Of a stretch of DNA of 64,000 nucleotides, positions 34,612 to 42,864 are shown piece by piece. Both the position numbers and the translations under genes were made by a program. This stretch comes from Myxococcus eversor. Its GTDB lineage: Bacteria; Myxococcota; Myxococcia; Myxococcales; Myxococcaceae. The stretch lies in contig NZ_JAAIXY010000025.1 in the NCBI RefSeq assembly GCF_010894455.1, positions 1 through 64,000 of the forward strand. Reading direction: 5' to 3'. Each line of letters opens with the position of its first letter. Position 1 is the stretch's first letter. Under the pieces are notes generated by a model, which was not told the DNA's origin, ran no database searches, and saw nothing but the letters and a program-made list of their open reading frames with translations.

Positions 34612-36144
34612 ATGCGAATCTCACTCTCCCAAAAAATCATCCTCGCGCCGCTCGTCGTGGCGCTGTTCTTCGCCCTGCTCTCGGTGGGGTACACGATTCC
34701 TCGGCTTCGCGAGGCCTTCGAGGAGCAAGGCCATTCGATGAGCGCGGCGGTGCCGACGGCGCTCGCCTCGGCGATGGCGGATCTGCTGCGCAATCGCGAG
34801 CAGTCCGAGGTGCAGCCGACGTTGGACGCCGTGGCCCGAGAAGGCTCGCTGGCGTACGTGGCGCTGGTGGACCCGAAGGGCGCGCTGGTGGCCGTGTCGG
34901 GACGCCACGCGCAGAGCTTGCGCGACCACGCCTCCGAGCTGGTCGTCACGAAGGAGGGCACGCCCCTTCAGGCCGAGGACGTGGAGCTGCTGGACATGGG
35001 CGCGCAGGTGCCCGGCGGACTGGGCTCCGTGCACGTGGGCTTCAATCGCACGGAGGCCCGGGGCCACATCGATGGAATCGTGAGCGGCATGCGCCTCGTG
35101 CTGCTGGGGGCGCTGGTGGTGTTGATGGCGCTGGCGTGGCTCATCAGCCGTCGCATCGTCGCTCCGCTCATCGCGCTCACCGGCGCGGTGATGCGCATCG
35201 CCGAGCATGGGGACCTGCGTGAGCCGGTGCACATCGCCACGCAGGACGAGGTCGGGGACCTGGCGCGCGCGGTGGGCATCCTGGTGGGCAAGCTCAAGGA
35301 CCTCCTGCACCAGCTCCACTCGTCCACGGAGCTGCTCAGCGACTCGGTGATGGGACTCAACGAGTCCGCGAACGAGCAGAACCAGATGGTCTCCCGCCAG
35401 GCCGCCGCGGTCCAGGAGACGCAGGTGACGGCGCAGGAGATCCGCCAGACGGCGCTCATGGCGTCCAGCTCCGCGCAGTCCGTCATCGAGGTGGCGGAGC
35501 GCGCGGAGGCGCTGGGCAAGTCCGGCGAGGACGCCGTCGCCGCGAGCATCGACGGCATGGTGGACCTGCGCTCGCAGGTGGAGCAGATCACCGTGCGCAT
35601 CATGTCGCTGAGCGAGCGCACGCAGCAGATTGGTGGAATCACGGAGACGGTGAAGGACCTGGCGGACCAGTCGCACCTCCTGGCGGTGAACGCGGCGATT
35701 GAAGCGGCGCGCTCCGGTGAGCATGGCAAGGGCTTCGCGGTGGTGGCGCGGGAGATTCGCGCCCTGGCGGACCAGTCCATCCGAGCCACGAACCAGGTGC
35801 GGAAGATCCTCTCCGACATCGGCGAGGCCATCGCCGGCACGGTGCAGATCACCGCCGAGGGGACTCAGCGGATGGAGGCGGGACTGATGCAGGCGCGCGC
35901 GTCCGGGGACACGCTGCGCCAGCTCACCACCATCGTCCAGGACAGCACCGCGGCCGCGCGTCAGATCGCCCAGACGGTGAACCAGCAGGCCACGGGCATC
36001 GAGCAGATCTTCACCGCCGTCAACGAGCTGAACGCATTGATGGGAGACACGGTGAAGCGCATCTCCAACACGAACGACTCCGCGGTGTCCCTGAAGCTGC
36101 TCTCCGAAAGGGTGGCCGAGGTCGTTCGAGCCTACCGGGTCTGA
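34612..36144 (+). CDS. Methyl-accepting chemotaxis protein
   Basis: 510 aa from ATG 34612 (Shine-Dalgarno weak). One helix at residues ~11-30, a periplasmic sensor of ~130 residues, a second helix near 161-180 (LVLLGALVVLMALAWLIS) and a HAMP domain to ~235. A long coiled coil follows, with the signalling tip DLADQSHLLAVNAAIEAARS and GFAVVAREIRALADQS. The tip is the highly conserved region that binds CheA and CheW. No che genes are nearby, so it feeds a chemosensory system encoded elsewhere. The periplasmic part (VALVDPKGALVAVSGRH) looks like a small PAS/Cache-type sensor; ligand unknown. Confidence 0.95.
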   Translation: MRISLSQKIILAPLVVALFFALLSVGYTIPRLREAFEEQGHSMSAAVPTALASAMADLLRNREQSEVQPTLDAVAREGSLAYVALVDPKGALVAVSGRHAQSLRDHASELVVTKEGTPLQAEDVELLDMGAQVPGGLGSVHVGFNRTEARGHIDGIVSGMRLVLLGALVVLMALAWLISRRIVAPLIALTGAVMRIAEHGDLREPVHIATQDEVGDLARAVGILVGKLKDLLHQLHSSTELLSDSVMGLNESANEQNQMVSRQAAAVQETQVTAQEIRQTALMASSSAQSVIEVAERAEALGKSGEDAVAASIDGMVDLRSQVEQITVRIMSLSERTQQIGGITETVKDLADQSHLLAVNAAIEAARSGEHGKGFAVVAREIRALADQSIRATNQVRKILSDIGEAIAGTVQITAEGTQRMEAGLMQARASGDTLRQLTTIVQDSTAAARQIAQTVNQQATGIEQIFTAVNELNALMGDTVKRISNTNDSAVSLKLLSERVAEVVRAYRV

Positions 36145-36173
36145 GGCCCGGCGGCTCGGGCTCGGCCGGGGCT

Positions 36174-37673
36174 TCAGCCCGGGCGGTGGCTCTCCGTGCT
36201 CGGCGGCGCCAGCACCCGCGTGGCGCGCGGCAGCAGCCGGGACAGGAGCGCGCTGACCGACGTCACGGGGTGCGCACCGGGCTCGGGCAGGCGCGTGGCG
36301 AGCATGCCGGCTCCGAGCCGCGCCACCGACGACAGGACGAAGAGGACGTGCAGGTTCACCCAGGGCATGCCGCCGAGGATGAACTGCTCGGGCAGGGCGG
36401 AGGCGATGGCGCCTCCCAGCGCGGCGGCGAGGGAGTAGGCAAGGCCTCCCGCCGTGGCGAAGGCGGCGAGGTAGAAGGGCCGGCCCTTGCGCGGCGCCAC
36501 GCTGAGCGGCAGCGCGAAGATGGCCAGGCCGTGGCCACTCCACAGCGCGCCGGCGAGCAGCACGTCGAAGAGCAGCGGCCATAGCGTTCCCGCCGACGGC
36601 AAGAGCCACAGCGCGGGAATCACGCCGATGCCCAGCGAGCACGCCAGCAGCACCGGCTGCGCGCCCACCTTGTCGATGACCTTCCCCCACAGTGGCGCGG
36701 TGAGGATGCGCACCCCGGCGACGGCCGCGGCATGCAGCGCCATGATGACGAAGGTCATCTTGAGGTTCTGCAGGCTGTGCAGCGCGAAGAACGGCGCGGA
36801 CACGCCCACCGCCGCGTTCCAGGCGACCTGGTAGGTGAGCACGCGCCGCGCCAGCGGGTCCTTCAGCGGCACCAGCGCGCCCCTCAACTCCAGCGGGGGC
36901 GTGGTGCCCGGTGGCGCGGGGTCATGCTGGCTGGCCATCAGCAGCGTCGTCACCACCCCCATGACGCAGGCGCCCAGCGCCAGCAGGGGCAGGGCCACGC
37001 CCAGTCCCTCGGCGGGACGCAGCCGGTCCATCAGCAGCCCCGCGCCGAGTGACGCCAGGGTGCCCGAAAGGGTGGTGAGCGCGGTGCGCCGTCCGAAGAA
37101 GCGTCCGCGCACCGCGCGCGGCACCAGCTCCCCCATCCACGCCACCCACGCGTTGTTGCCCACCACGCCCAGCACCGCCGAGGCCCCCGCGACGACGAGC
37201 AGCAGGTGCTGCCGCGCCGCCAGCTCCAGGTCCAACCAGGGCAGGAGCGCCAGCGGGAACATCACCAGTCGCGACAGGCACACCGCCGTGAGCGCCACGC
37301 GCCGGTGGCCGAAGGCGGACGTCAGCCACGCGGCCGGGAACTGCACGAACTGGGCGAGGAACGGCAGCGCCGTCATCACTCCCACCAGCAGCGGGCCCAG
37401 CCCCAGGGCGATGGCCCACGCCGTCAGCACGGTGGCGCCCGCGCAGGCGGTGAAGACCTCCGTGAACATGCCCTCCACCACGGATGCGCCCAGCGTCGCG
37501 CGCAGCCTCTTGGCGGGCATGTGCGAGGGGACGTCCGGGCTGTCCGCCGGGGGCGCACCCAGGAGGGGCGCGGCCGAGCCGGGCAGCGACGAGCCCGGAC
37601 GGAAGAGGGGCACGGCGGAGGCGAGCGAGGCGAAGCTGCTCAGGACGTAGCGACGAAAGGCAGCGGTGCTCAT
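36174..37673 (-). CDS. MFS transporter
   Basis: 499 aa from ATG 37673; starts nearer MPAKRLRATLGASVVEG would shorten it by about 50 residues of low-complexity Ser/Pro/Ala sequence. About twelve hydrophobic helices, with the inter-helix motif FGHRRVALTAVCLSR after the second or third helix and VRGRFFGRRTALTTL later, as in MFS proteins related to YxlH/BtlA-type carriers. A central cytosolic loop (SQHDPAPPGTTPPLELR) separates the two halves. Substrate not inferable. Divergent from the prenyl-synthase operon, so the GTTCAAG palindrome in the shared promoter may regulate both. Confidence 0.85.
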   Translation of the reverse strand: MSTAAFRRYVLSSFASLASAVPLFRPGSSLPGSAAPLLGAPPADSPDVPSHMPAKRLRATLGASVVEGMFTEVFTACAGATVLTAWAIALGLGPLLVGVMTALPFLAQFVQFPAAWLTSAFGHRRVALTAVCLSRLVMFPLALLPWLDLELAARQHLLLVVAGASAVLGVVGNNAWVAWMGELVPRAVRGRFFGRRTALTTLSGTLASLGAGLLMDRLRPAEGLGVALPLLALGACVMGVVTTLLMASQHDPAPPGTTPPLELRGALVPLKDPLARRVLTYQVAWNAAVGVSAPFFALHSLQNLKMTFVIMALHAAAVAGVRILTAPLWGKVIDKVGAQPVLLACSLGIGVIPALWLLPSAGTLWPLLFDVLLAGALWSGHGLAIFALPLSVAPRKGRPFYLAAFATAGGLAYSLAAALGGAIASALPEQFILGGMPWVNLHVLFVLSSVARLGAGMLATRLPEPGAHPVTSVSALLSRLLPRATRVLAPPSTESHRPG

Positions 37674-37812
37674 CGAGGGGCGCTTTCGTCTGTCGCACGG
37701 CTCCCCCAGGGGCCTCAATCCGACCTCGTCCCCCCTCTGGCCGCCTGCTCGGACCCCGGGCGAGTCCGGCCGCCCGCCCCCCTGGCCGGAGGGGGCGCTG
37801 GATTCAGGTGCA

Positions 37813-37830
37813 GTTCAAGCGGTCTTGAAC
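37813..37830. promoter_or_regulatory. Palindromic operator candidate before the prenyl-synthase/GbsR operon
   Basis: GTTCAAG-CGGT-CTTGAAC is a perfect 7+7 inverted repeat 30 bp ahead of ATG 37860, directly followed by the -10-like TATATG (37831-37836). Position and symmetry fit an operator bound by a dimeric winged-helix repressor, most simply the GbsR-type protein encoded in the same operon. Confidence 0.55.
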
Positions 37831-37859
37831 TATATGAACGTCCGAGGAGAACGGCGCAC

Positions 37860-38858
37860 ATGGAACTGGCTCGGGAGCTCACGGACTTTCTGGCGGCGGT
37901 GGAGCAGCGGCTCGACAGCACGCTGGTGGATGGCAACGCCGGTCCGGACGTGAAGGGCGACACGCTGATGGAAGCGGCCCGGCACCTCTGCGTGGGCACT
38001 GGCGGCAAGCGCGCGCGTCCCATGCTGGTGCGGTTGTTCGGCGGCGCGGTGGGTGTGGCGCCGGAGCGGCTGGTGGACGTGGCGGTGGCGGCGGAGCTCA
38101 TCCACTCGGCGAGCCTGCTGCATGACGACGTGGTGGACGCGGGCATGTTCCGCCGGGGCCGCCCGACAGTGAATGCGCGCTGGGGCAACATCGTGGCGGT
38201 GATGAGCGGCGACCTCATCCTGTCCACCGGCCTTCACCACCTGGCGCAGCTCGACTCCCGGTTGACCTTGTCGGCGCTGTCGGTCGTCTCCGAGATGACC
38301 CGCGCGGCCATCGCCGAGGTGGAGGCGCGCGGGGATTTGGACCTTCCGATGAACCGGCTGCGCTTCATCGCCGAGGGCAAGACGGGCTCGCTGTTCGGCT
38401 GGTGCGGGCACGCGGCGGCGACGCTGGCGAACCTTCCGGAGGCGGTGGACCGCTTCGACGGCTTCGGCCGTCACCTGGGCGTGGCGTTCCAGATCGCCGA
38501 CGACATCCGCGACATCCTGGGCACGGACGTGGGCAAGCCGCGGTACGCGGACGTGCACTCGCGCACCCCGTCGATGCCCATCCTGCTGGCGGTGGCCAAG
38601 GACGAGAGCCTGCGGCGCAAGCTGAAGGACGCGTGGGCCTTCTCCACGATCACTCCCGACCGCACGAAGGAGATTGGCGCCGCGATTGAAGCCACCGGCG
38701 CGGTGGAGGCGTCCATGGCGCGGATGAACGTGGAGATTGAAGCGGCGTTGGACAAGCTGGGCCACTTCGCCCACGAGCCCGCGGGTGCGGAGCTGGTGGG
38801 CTGGGCGCGCAAGCTGTCGGCGGGAATCGCGGAGCAAGTCCAGGGGCGGGCCGCATGA
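37860..38858 (+). CDS. Trans-polyprenyl diphosphate synthase
   Basis: 332 aa from ATG 37860. Both Asp-rich motifs are intact: DDVVD at about residue 89 (LLHDDVVDAG) and DDIRD at about 214 (QIADDIRDILG). GGKRARP near residue 45 and GRPTVN after the first motif bind pyrophosphate. It condenses allylic diphosphate with IPP; the chain-length region before the first motif does not settle whether it makes GGPP, FPP or a longer quinone side chain. Its stop overlaps the GbsR start (ATGA), and a gamma-glutamylcyclotransferase-like gene follows, so all three are one operon. Confidence 0.93.
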   Translation: MELARELTDFLAAVEQRLDSTLVDGNAGPDVKGDTLMEAARHLCVGTGGKRARPMLVRLFGGAVGVAPERLVDVAVAAELIHSASLLHDDVVDAGMFRRGRPTVNARWGNIVAVMSGDLILSTGLHHLAQLDSRLTLSALSVVSEMTRAAIAEVEARGDLDLPMNRLRFIAEGKTGSLFGWCGHAAATLANLPEAVDRFDGFGRHLGVAFQIADDIRDILGTDVGKPRYADVHSRTPSMPILLAVAKDESLRRKLKDAWAFSTITPDRTKEIGAAIEATGAVEASMARMNVEIEAALDKLGHFAHEPAGAELVGWARKLSAGIAEQVQGRAA

Positions 38859-39448
38859 AGGGCTACCTGTGGACGGGGGGACACGGGAGTCCGAGCAACC
38901 CGGATGCGCCGGTCATCGAGGGCCGGCTCGCGCCGTGGGAAGCCATCGCGGTGGACGCGGTGGGCAATGTCATCGAGTTCTGGGGCTTCAAGCGCAACCA
39001 GGGCCGGGTGTGGGCGCTCCTGTACCTGCGGGGCGAGCCGCTGACGGCGGGTGAAATCGAGCGCGAGCTGGATTTGTCCAAGGGCGGCGTCTCCATGCTG
39101 CTGCGCGACTTGGAGCGCTGGGGCGTCATCCAGCGGGTGCGGCTGCCGCAGGACACGGTCTGGCGCTACGGCGCGGAGACGGACCTGGTGCGGATGGTGC
39201 GGCACGTCATCGAGGAGCGCGAGGCGGGCTTCGTGGCGCGCATCCGCGCGGACCTGTCCGAGGCGAGGCGGCTGGCGGAGGTGGCGGGCACGGTTCCAAG
39301 CGAGCGGCTGGAGCGGCTGGAGAAGATGGCCACGCTGGCGGAGCACGTGGAGCGGGCGCTGCGGCTGTTCATCAAGACGTCGCGGCTGGACGTGTCCGGG
39401 GTGCTGGCGGTGTTCCGGGACGGCGCCTCGCGGCGGAACGAGCGGTAG
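38855..39448 (+). CDS. GbsR/MarR-family winged-helix regulator
   Basis: 197 aa, start fixed by a four-base overlap with the prenyl synthase stop. The DNA-binding domain at about residues 40-105 reads WGFKRNQGRVWALLYL, then EIERELDLSKGGVSMLLRDLERWGVIQRV, a typical GbsR-type winged helix. The C-terminal ~90 residues are helical and would form the dimer. The family contains regulators of choline/glycine-betaine genes and many of unknown signal. Likely autoregulatory through the palindrome at 37813-37830; coupling to an isoprenoid enzyme suggests it senses a lipid or isoprenoid-linked signal, which is conjecture. Confidence 0.88.
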   Translation: MKGYLWTGGHGSPSNPDAPVIEGRLAPWEAIAVDAVGNVIEFWGFKRNQGRVWALLYLRGEPLTAGEIERELDLSKGGVSMLLRDLERWGVIQRVRLPQDTVWRYGAETDLVRMVRHVIEEREAGFVARIRADLSEARRLAEVAGTVPSERLERLEKMATLAEHVERALRLFIKTSRLDVSGVLAVFRDGASRRNER

Positions 39449-39458
39449 GGGAAGTCAC

Positions 39459-39983
39459 ATGGATTCGCATTACGACATGGTGATGAAGGCCCGTGAGGGC
39501 GCGGACCCGAACGCGAAGCGGCTGTACTTCGCGTACTCCACCATCCTGGACCGGGCGGCGTTCGACGAGTGGAAGCAGCAGCACTCGTATGGGTTCTTCG
39601 AGCTGCCGGAAGGGCGGCTGGCGGAGGCGGTGGACGTGGACCTGGTCTACGACTTCCCGTCGCGCTGGTGGGGCGGGCGGGTGGCGGGGCTGGCGGATGC
39701 GACGGGAGGCCAGGTGTTCGGGCGCCTCTTCGAGATCCAGGGCCAGGACTGGCCCATCGTCCAGCACAAGGAAGGCTTCGTGACGGGCATGTGCGTGGAG
39801 CGCACGGTGAAGGTGCTCGTGGACGGGCAGGAGGTGGAGGCCACGGCCTTCGTCACCAACCCGAGGCGCGCGGCGCAGGACGGCCCGGTGAGCCCTCGCT
39901 TCGTGGAGGCGCTCGTGCGGGGCGCCCAGGCGGCCGGACTGCCCCCGGACTACGTGGAGCGGCTGAAGCGCGGCGGGGCCTGA
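39459..39983 (+). CDS. Gamma-glutamylcyclotransferase-like (AIG2/GGCT family) protein
   Basis: 174 aa from ATG 39459, ten bases after the GbsR stop. LYFAYSTILDRAAFDEW replaces the family's usual YGSNL entry loop. The middle carries the beta-barrel strands AVDVDLVYDF, AGLADATGGQVFGRLFEI, and the end includes VEATAFVTNP. A conserved catalytic Glu follows QVFGRLFEI. Family members cyclise gamma-glutamyl amines. The loop change makes the substrate uncertain. It shares the operon with the prenyl synthase and regulator and converges on the Imm11 gene. Confidence 0.75.
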   Translation: MDSHYDMVMKAREGADPNAKRLYFAYSTILDRAAFDEWKQQHSYGFFELPEGRLAEAVDVDLVYDFPSRWWGGRVAGLADATGGQVFGRLFEIQGQDWPIVQHKEGFVTGMCVERTVKVLVDGQEVEATAFVTNPRRAAQDGPVSPRFVEALVRGAQAAGLPPDYVERLKRGGA

Positions 39984-40026
39984 GGGTGAGGGCCTCTTTC
40001 GTGGGGCTCGCCTCCATGGAGCAGGC

Positions 40027-40611
40027 TCAAGGCCGGAAGTCGGCTGAGTCATCCCAGTCCGCCACAGGGAAGAAGCGGACGCCCTCCGGTGGTGGCTGGA
40101 CACCCAGCACCGCCTCGACGACAGAGCGGTGAAAGAGCCGCACGCCGAGGTCTTCCTTCAGGGCGAAGACCAGGCGCGCTCTCTCCGGGACGGCCCTCAA
40201 CACATTCGAATCGAGGACGAGCTTCTCGATTCCCAGCACCTCGCCATCGGGGTCGATGGAGAACCGCGACAGGCCGCGGTCCATGCACGCAATCTCTTGA
40301 TGGGTGTGCAGGAGCCAGTAGCGGAGCACGGCGCCGTTCGGCATGCGGACATCCGCCGGCACGAGCTGTGAGCCGGAAATCGCGAGACGTTCCAGGACCT
40401 CCTTCACGCGGCCAGAGAAGACAGGGTCCGGCAGGCTGTGATGGTCCACCATGGAAGGAGAAGCGGGCACCGGATCGCCCAGTCTCAACCGGACGGGCTG
40501 CGTCGCGGCAACGGGAGTCCCCCGACGGAACTCCCACGGGTCCTGGTCCCACTCGAGTAACGGGTGGGCGGGGGTGTTCGCGCGGCTGATGACGAAGTAG
40601 TCGCCTTGCAT
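40027..40611 (-). CDS. Imm11-family immunity protein
   Basis: 194 aa, ATG 40611, six bases after the stop of the PAAR-like nuclease gene. MQGDYFVISRAN at the N-terminus, a central HHSLPDPVFSGRVKEVLERL, and a C-terminal FPVADWDDSADFRP match the Imm11/DUF1629 pattern common in myxobacteria. No signal peptide; cytosolic, as expected of a protein neutralising a nuclease effector. The order effector-then-immunity in one transcript is the classic arrangement. Which residues bind the effector cannot be told. Confidence 0.82.
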   Translation of the reverse strand: MQGDYFVISRANTPAHPLLEWDQDPWEFRRGTPVAATQPVRLRLGDPVPASPSMVDHHSLPDPVFSGRVKEVLERLAISGSQLVPADVRMPNGAVLRYWLLHTHQEIACMDRGLSRFSIDPDGEVLGIEKLVLDSNVLRAVPERARLVFALKEDLGVRLFHRSVVEAVLGVQPPPEGVRFFPVADWDDSADFRP

Positions 40612-40617
40612 CGGGGT

Positions 40618-41733
40618 TCATCCTCCGGGAGATAGCGTGCGCGACGTCAAGACGTGCCTTTGACTGGGGTGTCGGATGTCGTGGCGCCGGCCCCTGCTGC
40701 ACGCTCTTCGCGCCTCCTTGGCCGGAATACTGGTGGCGTCCCCACAGCCGACGCCACTGGGCGCGTAGTCTCGCCCGTCGGCGGTCAGCGCCCACTCGAA
40801 TGCAGCCACCTTCTTCAGAATCTCGGCACTGGTCGCATCGAGTTGCTCGGCGAGCTTCGTGGGTTCCTTGCAGTAGGCCCCGCGCGCGGCTTTGCTCTCG
40901 TAGCGGATGAGCATCTTCTTGACCGCGCCGACATAGGCGAGGTCGGCGCTGCCATCGACCATGCCGAGAGAGTGGTTGGAGCGGTGGAGTGGCGCCATCA
41001 CCTGACACGCCACATTCATCCGAGCCGGCAGCATGACCCCATTCTGCTTGCGGTCGATGTCATAGCCAAAGAGTCGGCAGAGCTTCGCCCAGGTGACGGT
41101 GTTCATCGCTTCGCAGCAGATGATGTGATGGGCTTGAAGTGATGACTCACCCGTGTACCAGGGATGAGCATGCTTTGAACCCCCTTTGAAGATGTTCTTG
41201 CCGAGCGTCCGGGAGTTGCCGATGTTCTTGCCCATCTTCGGGGTGACGCCTGGATGGGTTGTTGCCTGGCAGTGCGGGCATTTCGGCAAGTCAGGATCAG
41301 CCGCTTGTCCGGGGGATGGGACGCTCGCAACGTCTTGGACTATCGGAAAGGGCGGGACGTTCCTGTCGTTGAGGGTGAAGAGGTCAAAGTTCCGAACGAC
41401 GTTTGCACCATTGATGCGAACATCGAATGAGAAGTTCACAGGCTGGGCCGCACCCTTGTTGGTGCCCGACGCAACGCCACCCAGGGTCCCCGCCTCGTTG
41501 CCAGTGGAAGATGCTAGCGAGGAGTTGGAAAGGCACACCGGAGCGTCGCCAATGGTGACGCTGGTCGAACCCTTCGCCAGGTCGCTGGCCTCGGCCGTAT
41601 TGGTGAACGGGGTCAACTGAGGTCCCGCGGGAGTCGGGACCTGGCAGAAGTCGGGCATGCCCATGACCCTGCCGCCACTCTTCGCGGTGACCACGGTCAT
41701 CCCGTTGACCAGGACCTTGTTCTTGCCAGCCAC
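40618..41733 (-). CDS. DUF4150 PAAR-like effector with AHH nuclease domain
   Basis: 371 aa from GTG 41733, which has a purine-rich AGAGGT upstream and begins directly at the PAAR-like domain; a longer frame upstream is low-complexity. Residues 1-125 are DUF4150-like (KVLVNGMTVVTAKSGG, MPDFCQVPTPAGPQLTPF, NVVRNFDLFTLNDRN). A linker holds CPHC near 152. The C-terminal domain has the AHH nuclease core LQAHHIICCEA near residue 201 and the later His in LHRSNHSLG. DUF4150 proteins cap or ride type VI secretion spikes, and AHH toxins cut nucleic acids, so this is likely an antibacterial effector. The Imm11 gene follows immediately. No other secretion gene is in the window. Confidence 0.87.
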   Translation of the reverse strand: MAGKNKVLVNGMTVVTAKSGGRVMGMPDFCQVPTPAGPQLTPFTNTAEASDLAKGSTSVTIGDAPVCLSNSSLASSTGNEAGTLGGVASGTNKGAAQPVNFSFDVRINGANVVRNFDLFTLNDRNVPPFPIVQDVASVPSPGQAADPDLPKCPHCQATTHPGVTPKMGKNIGNSRTLGKNIFKGGSKHAHPWYTGESSLQAHHIICCEAMNTVTWAKLCRLFGYDIDRKQNGVMLPARMNVACQVMAPLHRSNHSLGMVDGSADLAYVGAVKKMLIRYESKAARGAYCKEPTKLAEQLDATSAEILKKVAAFEWALTADGRDYAPSGVGCGDATSIPAKEARRACSRGRRHDIRHPSQRHVLTSRTLSPGG

Positions 41734-41817
41734 CCGAGCACCTCTACGTTCATCCTTCGAGAGGGCTGCCTTGGGTACCGTGCCATTTCGGGCGAGGGTG
41801 CCTAGGTTGTTCCGCCC

Positions 41818-41916
41818 ATGTTCTTCTTCTTCTCGAACCGGCTGGGCTGCCTGGGCAGCATCCTCGTTTCCGTGGTGCTGAGTGCGCTGCTCTATTTCCT
41901 CTTCATGCGTGCCTAG
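41818..41916 (+). CDS. 32-aa single-span membrane microprotein
   Basis: ATG 41818 starts MFFFFSNRLGCLGSILVSVV and ends LLYFLFMRA. A short polar head (SNRLGC) is followed by one continuous hydrophobic segment and a small basic tail. I recall similar SNRLGCLGS-type microproteins in other bacteria, without known function. It is too short for routine gene calls and lies between the effector gene (minus) and the 69-aa protein gene. Upstream GGGCGAGGG could serve as ribosome site. Some uncertainty remains because the region opposite has no conserved gene to compare. Confidence 0.55.
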   Translation: MFFFFSNRLGCLGSILVSVVLSALLYFLFMRA

Positions 41917-42090
41917 CCCGGGGCGTTCGCATGGCGAATGGTTGCCATGCGCATGCCCTCGCCTCCAGCGACTCTCATCCGACCGTTTCCCGGTTGACGT
42001 GGGAAGCATCGACGGGTGAGCACAGCGGAGCGGTGTCTCGCCCGCTGAACCGAGGACGAGGTCTGCTCGCTGACACCCGTCTCGCGGCGG

Positions 42091-42300
42091 TCACGGCTTG
42101 CCGTGCCAGAGGTCCGTCTCGTCCTCGTCCTCCAGCGGATGGACGGTGACGACAGTCCCGTCCTTGTCAGGAGTGCTCCGGGTGGCCTCGGCTTCGGCCG
42201 GGGTGTGAGGGGCACGTTCCGAAAAGCTGTCGCCCTGGAGCTGCCGCTGGCGTTGCTCGCTGGTGCTGCCATATCCCTCGGCGATCTTCTTTCGGGCCAT
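42091..42300 (-). CDS. 69-aa hypothetical protein
   Basis: From ATG 42300, with GAGAGGAAAG in the preceding bases. The sequence is polar and probably disordered: MARKKIAEGYGSTSEQRQRQ, then a Ser/Thr/Glu-rich middle and an acidic tail ending LEDEDETDLWHGKP. No signal peptide or membrane span. Length, ribosome site and myxobacterial-style composition support a real small gene, but I do not recognise a family. Confidence 0.6.
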   Translation of the reverse strand: MARKKIAEGYGSTSEQRQRQLQGDSFSERAPHTPAEAEATRSTPDKDGTVVTVHPLEDEDETDLWHGKP

Positions 42301-42460
42301 CGCGCTTTCCTCTCGCTGGGGTGTCGTCCCATACGGTGGGGGCCGCCGAGGAGGTCCGCAATGCATGCTCCCGTCGCCGCGTCAGACCCGTCACGGGTGG
42401 CCTGGAGGGGGAGCGAGCGCCGGGCTCCATCGTTCAGATCTCCCTGCGATCTCAGAGGTC

Positions 42461-42492
42461 GTGCCTACATGAACGAAACATCAGCGCTTTTC
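42461..42492 (+). repeat. Imperfect direct repeat, copy 1
   Basis: Begins GTGCCTACATGAACG and ends TCAGCGCTTTTC; shares about two thirds of its bases with copies 2 and 3. Confidence 0.45.
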
Positions 42493-42658
42493 ACCCCCCG
42501 GCTCGGTCCAGATTGTCCAAAAATCATCAGGGGTTGAGCCCATTTCGGCCTGATAACGCGGGCTTGAAGATGACTGAACGCCTCATCAGTGAGTCGGAAA
42601 GCGCCTCCAGGACTCGAGGCCAGTCGATCACTCGGCGATCGGCCTTGCGAGAAATCCC

Positions 42659-42691
42659 GTGCCCACATGCTCCGATGATCAGTGGTTTTTC
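42659..42691 (+). repeat. Imperfect direct repeat, copy 2
   Basis: Begins GTGCCCACATGCTCC and ends ATCAGTGGTTTTTC; followed by CGCCCCTGGAACCCAGGCG, which could form a small hairpin. Confidence 0.45.
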
Positions 42692-42742
42692 GCCCCTGGA
42701 ACCCAGGCGTTTCGCCCTTGGGCACAGGAGCGCACGAGGCCC

Positions 42743-42774
42743 ATGCCTACATGGCTGGATGTTCAGTGGTTTTC
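42743..42774 (+). repeat. Imperfect direct repeat, copy 3
   Basis: Begins ATGCCTACATGGCTG and ends TTCAGTGGTTTTC. Closest to copy 2 in its last 14 bases. Confidence 0.45.
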
Positions 42775-42808
42775 AGGGGTGGCCGCGACGGCTCGCGACG
42801 AAAAACCA

Positions 42809-42846
42809 ACACAATCACAGACATTTCGAGGCGCCTGTGATTGTGT
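42809..42846 (-). terminator. Intrinsic terminator of the glgE-treS-mak-glgB operon
   Basis: ACACAATCACAG and CTGTGATTGTGT form a perfect 12-bp stem around a 14-nt loop. Read on the minus strand it begins 18 bases after the glgB stop and is followed by GGTTTTT, the expected U-run. Confidence 0.85.
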
Positions 42847-42864
42847 CTCATGTCTTGTTTGTCT

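Larger units (their letters stand above)
42301..42808. other. 508-bp gap with three imperfect direct repeats
   Basis: No protein gene fits. Three ~32-bp copies of RTGCCYACATG ... TCAGYGSTTTTC lie at 42461-42492, 42659-42691 and 42743-42774; spacing is about 198 and 84 bp. A fourth, weaker CATCAGTGAG-like match is near 42583. The stretch is less GC-rich than its surroundings. It may be decayed repetitive or mobile sequence; nothing else is recognised. Confidence 0.5.

Noticed and set aside
42461-42774. Repeats considered as a CRISPR array
   Set aside because: Only three copies, poorly conserved, with spacers of about 166 and 51 bp and no cas genes.
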